From: Tautonia plasticadhaerens
GTDB lineage: Bacteria > Planctomycetota > Planctomycetia > Isosphaerales > Isosphaeraceae
DNA length: 64,000 nt
Assembly (NCBI RefSeq): GCF_007752535.1
Contig: NZ_CP036426.1
Location: forward strand, 4,774,001-4,838,000
Direction: 5' to 3'
Shown: piece by piece, positions 61,399 through 64,000 of the stretch
Numbering within the stretch: the stretch's first letter is position 1
Layout of the letters: every line of letters starts with the position of its first letter
Program-made: the position numbers and the translations under genes
The notes under the pieces: generated by a model
The model's database searches: none
What the model was told of the DNA's origin: nothing
Seen by the model: only the letters and a program-made list of their open reading frames with translations

Positions 61399-63531
61399 TC
61401 AGGTCGCGTTCTCGTGCCGGGGCCGGGCGCCGAAGCTGAGCGAGACGCCGAGGATCGCCACCCCGCCGGGCAGGGACGGCGATTCGAAGGGGGGCCCGCC
61501 GGCGTGCTCGACGACGACCGCGACCCCCAGCCCCTGGCCGATCGGGAAGTTCACGTTCCCCTGGGTCGAGCCGAGGAAGCGCCTCAGGGTGATCGGGCGG
61601 GGCGAGTCGAACTCGGGCCGGAAGGGGAGCGAGGCCAGCTCCTGGACGGACCTCGGGTCCTTCGCGGCGTCGGCGAACCGGAACAGGACGAGCCGGCAGG
61701 AGAGGCCGGCGAGGATCTCCCGCTCGAACCGCTCCTCGGACTCGCCGACGCCGACGGCGGTGACGACGAACTCGTACTCGCCCCCCCGGGCCGACCGGAT
61801 CTCCTGCGCCAGGATCGCCCTCGCCCCGGGGGCGATCGTCGCCCCGGGCCTCGGGCCGAGCAGGGCATGCCGCTTCGGGGACTCGCCGATCCGGGCGATC
61901 AGGCCGTTCGGCTCCCCTTCGGGCTCGTCGCCGAGCGGCCAGCCGCGCCAGCCCTTGTCCCGGGAGTAGGGGGCGACCGCGATGAGGGGGCGGCCGGAAT
62001 CGAAGTCGGCGTCGACCAGCTTGCGGTCGTCGTAGGGAGGGACGAACGCCGGGTCGCCGCCGGGCTCCCGACGCTCGAGGGTGGCGGGGCCGTCGCCGAG
62101 GATCGATGTCAGGGGCGCCCCCCGGGTGAGGAGCTGGGGGCGGCCGAGCTTGTCGGGGAAGGTGCCCTGGTGGTCGATGCCGAGCAGGTGGAAGATCGTC
62201 GCGGTCAGGTCGTGGGGGCGGATCGGGTCGCTGGCGGGCTCAGCGCCATCCCGGTCGCTGGAGCCGAACACCTGGCCGCCGGAGATCCCGGCCCCGGCCA
62301 TGGCGAAGCTGAAGACGTTGCCCCAGTGGTCCCGCCCGCCCTGGCCGTTGATCCGGGGGGTCCGGCCGAACTCGCCGATGGCGACGACGAGCGTCTCGTC
62401 GAGCAGCCCCCGGGATTCGAGGTCGTCGAGCAGGGCGTTGAAGGTGACGTCGAACTGGGGGCAGAGGACGTCTTGCAGGCGGTCGGCGTTCTGGGCGTGG
62501 GTGTCCCACATCGGGTTGTCGACGGCCGAATCGCCCTCCTCCCGGGTCCAGTTGACGTGCACGAGCCGGACGCCGGCCTCGATCAGCCGACGGGCGAGCA
62601 GCACGGTCTGGCCCCAGGGATACCGGCCGTAGCGGTCCCGGACGGCGTCGGGCTCCCGGTCCAGGTCGAATGCCGCCCGGGCCTTGCCGGAGGAGACGAG
62701 GTCGTAGGCGTGCTGGGCGTAGCGGTCCCAGCCGTCGAGCACGCCGCCGCGCTCGACCCGCCGGAGGTGGCCGTCGAGCTGGCCGAGCAGGGCCCGTCGG
62801 CGATCGACGCGGAGCCGGGGGAGGTCGTCGGGCAGGTCGAGGCCCTCGATCCGGTAGTCGGCCCGGGAGGGGTCGCCGACGAACCGCTCGGGCTCCCAGG
62901 CCCGGCCGAGGAAGCCGGCGGTCTGGCCGGCGGGGGTGACGCTGTCGTTGAGCCGCATCAGGTCCGGGATCCAGACCGACGAGAGGGCGGGCAGCTCCTC
63001 GCTGGGCCGGAGCATCTTGACGATCGAGCCGAAATAGGGCCAGTCGGTCGGCTTGATCTGCCGGGCGCTGCCGGGTCCGTAGGGCTGGCCGGTGAGGACC
63101 CAGTAGCCGCTGACGTCGTGGTTGGGGTCGTCGGTGGCGATCGACCGGACCACGGCGAGCCGGTCGGCCCGCCGGGCGGTCCGCGGCAGGAGTTCGCAGA
63201 AGTCGATGCCGGGCACGTTGGTGGCGATCGGCCGGAACGGCCCCCGGATTTCGAGCGGGGCGTCGGGCTTGGGGTCGAACGTCTCGTGCTGGGGGGGGCC
63301 GCCCTGGAGCCAGAGGTAGATGACGTTCTTCGCCCGGCCGAAGGTGGCGCCGTCCAGCCCCCGGGCGAGCGGGGGGGCGGCGGGGGCGGCCGAGGCCGGG
63401 CGTGTCCCGACGCCCGGCCGGAGGAGGTCACCGAGGCCCAGGCCGAGCACGCTCAGCCCGCCGACCCGGAGCCATTCGCGTCGGTTGTGCCCGTCGCAGA
63501 GCCTGGTCGGTCGATCGTCGATCCCGAACAT
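61399..63531 (-). CDS. DUF1501 protein with Tat signal
   Basis: A 710-residue protein of the planctomycete DUF1501 family, related to sulfatase/alkaline phosphatase folds. It opens with a twin-arginine signal (NRREWLRVGGLSVLGLG, near residues 16-32). Conserved text: IYLWLQGGPPQHETFDPKP (near 71), GIDFCELLPRTARRADRLAVVRSI, PNHDVSGYWVLTGQ, GRDHWGNVFSFAMAGAGI and VHVNWTREEGDS-like stretches. At the end an additional region of about 220 residues follows the DUF1501 core and is not recognised. DUF1501 genes usually pair with DUF1549/DUF1553 cytochrome-like genes, and the divergent gene at 63835 fits. The biochemical role is not established. Confidence 0.9.
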   Translation of the reverse strand: MFGIDDRPTRLCDGHNRREWLRVGGLSVLGLGLGDLLRPGVGTRPASAAPAAPPLARGLDGATFGRAKNVIYLWLQGGPPQHETFDPKPDAPLEIRGPFRPIATNVPGIDFCELLPRTARRADRLAVVRSIATDDPNHDVSGYWVLTGQPYGPGSARQIKPTDWPYFGSIVKMLRPSEELPALSSVWIPDLMRLNDSVTPAGQTAGFLGRAWEPERFVGDPSRADYRIEGLDLPDDLPRLRVDRRRALLGQLDGHLRRVERGGVLDGWDRYAQHAYDLVSSGKARAAFDLDREPDAVRDRYGRYPWGQTVLLARRLIEAGVRLVHVNWTREEGDSAVDNPMWDTHAQNADRLQDVLCPQFDVTFNALLDDLESRGLLDETLVVAIGEFGRTPRINGQGGRDHWGNVFSFAMAGAGISGGQVFGSSDRDGAEPASDPIRPHDLTATIFHLLGIDHQGTFPDKLGRPQLLTRGAPLTSILGDGPATLERREPGGDPAFVPPYDDRKLVDADFDSGRPLIAVAPYSRDKGWRGWPLGDEPEGEPNGLIARIGESPKRHALLGPRPGATIAPGARAILAQEIRSARGGEYEFVVTAVGVGESEERFEREILAGLSCRLVLFRFADAAKDPRSVQELASLPFRPEFDSPRPITLRRFLGSTQGNVNFPIGQGLGVAVVVEHAGGPPFESPSLPGGVAILGVSLSFGARPRHENAT

Positions 63532-63834
63532 CGGCGTACCCCCTCGGCGGCGATGCCCCTCGGAAACGGCCCCCTCACCGTATCCCCCGGATCGGCGGGC
63601 CGCAACGACGCCCCGGGCCCGGCCGGGGTCGAAATCCACGGGCCTGGATCGAATTCACCCGTGGATCGCGAGATCCCCCGCCCGGCCCCCCGGGCGGTCG
63701 GCCCGAAATCGGCCGGAGGGTGTTGCAGTTCAGCGAATGTCCGACTATTGTTAAACACAAAGCTGTGATCGAGACCTTTTCAGCCCGCCCGCCCCGGACC
63801 GGGGGCGGGTCGGACTCGCGAGGGAGGCCAGGCC
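63532..63834. other. divergent intergenic region
   Basis: This 303-base region separates the DUF1501 gene (minus) from the DUF1549-type gene (plus). It has an AT-rich segment at 63740-63785 that contains the promoter candidate below and TTAAACACAAAGCTGTG. Nothing else was recognised. Confidence 0.5.
63723..63751 (+). promoter_or_regulatory. candidate sigma-70-like promoter
   Basis: TTGCAG (63723-63728), 17-base spacer, TATTGT (63746-63751), four of six for each element. It lies 84 bases before the ATG at 63835. Confidence 0.45.
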
Positions 63835-64000
63835 ATGCGAACCCGACTGCTCGGCATCCTCGCCGGCCCGGTCGCCCTCGTGCTGGCGACGACCGCCCGG
63901 GCGGAGGGGCCTCCCCGGCCCCTGCACGAGCGGGTCGACCGACTGATCGAGGACGCGACGGACGGCCCGATGGCCGCCCCCGCCACCGACGGCGAGTTCC
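63835..64000 (+). CDS. DUF1549-type cytochrome-like protein (N-terminal part, truncated by window end)
   Basis: Only 55 residues are visible. A signal peptide (LLGILAGPVALVLATTARA, about 5-23) is followed by LHERVDRLIEDATDGPMAAPATDGEF, which matches the opening of planctomycete DUF1549 proteins (I-D-x-L-I, then APxASDxEFLRR). GGGAGG (63822-63827) lies 7 bases before ATG. The pairing with the divergent DUF1501 gene supports the call. The rest of the protein is outside the window. Confidence 0.75.
   Translation, partial: MRTRLLGILAGPVALVLATTARAEGPPRPLHERVDRLIEDATDGPMAAPATDGEF

Overview
The window reads as chromosomal DNA of a very GC-rich planctomycete, most likely of the Isosphaeraceae type. 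This rests on gene content, not on a search. It has a DUF1501 gene divergent from the start of a DUF1549-type gene, an ECF sigma factor coupled to a Ser/Thr kinase, ECF sigma factors with C-terminal membrane anchors, a PEP-CTERM protein, a sulfatase, several large exported proteins and futalosine-pathway menaquinone genes. High GC produces very long false open frames on the antisense strands (up to about 1,290 codons); these were left out.

Layout. 0-5.5 kb: end of a small exported protein, an ECF sigma-kinase pair (minus strand) and a primary-type sigma-70 factor. 6-17 kb: lipoprotein, inositol-monophosphatase-like enzyme, RTX-type calcium-binding repeat protein, a tRNA/tmRNA-like 3'-end fragment, sulfatase, M14 carboxypeptidase and a small zinc-ribbon protein. 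17-20 kb: pntB-pntAB-pntAA transhydrogenase operon (minus strand). 20-29 kb: methyltransferase-like gene overlapping an S1/P1 nuclease, large zinc metalloprotease, membrane-anchored ECF sigma factor, PQQ-type sugar dehydrogenase and PEP-CTERM protein. 29-37 kb: AsmA-like protein, CehA/McbA-type metallohydrolase, Nramp transporter, UbiD-type decarboxylase and MBL-fold hydrolase. 37-42 kb: an ECF sigma factor fused through one membrane segment to five carboxypeptidase-regulatory-like domains, a cluster of palindromic repeats and an STGPRT-motif protein of unknown function. 42-48 kb: ubiE-ubiX-ubiA operon, an alpha/beta hydrolase and mqnE. 48-52 kb: EamA transporter, SWIM zinc-finger protein, ExbB-ExbD pair and DedA/VTT membrane protein. 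52-60 kb: a MacAB-like export operon preceded by a membrane protein, then a giant extracellular protein with six FG-GAP-like repeats. 60-64 kb: HpcH/HpaI aldolase, DUF1501 protein and the start of a DUF1549-type protein.

How the genes fit together. UbiD (34.7-36.6 kb), UbiE, UbiX and UbiA (42.3-44.6 kb) and MqnE (46.8-47.9 kb) cover the first and the late steps of futalosine menaquinone synthesis. The secreted hydrolases (sulfatase, M14 peptidase, S1/P1 nuclease, metalloprotease) suggest scavenging of polymers. Three ECF-type regulators with built-in or coupled membrane modules show transmembrane control of transcription without a recognisable separate anti-sigma gene. No CRISPR array, transposase, integrase, rRNA or intact tRNA was recognised.
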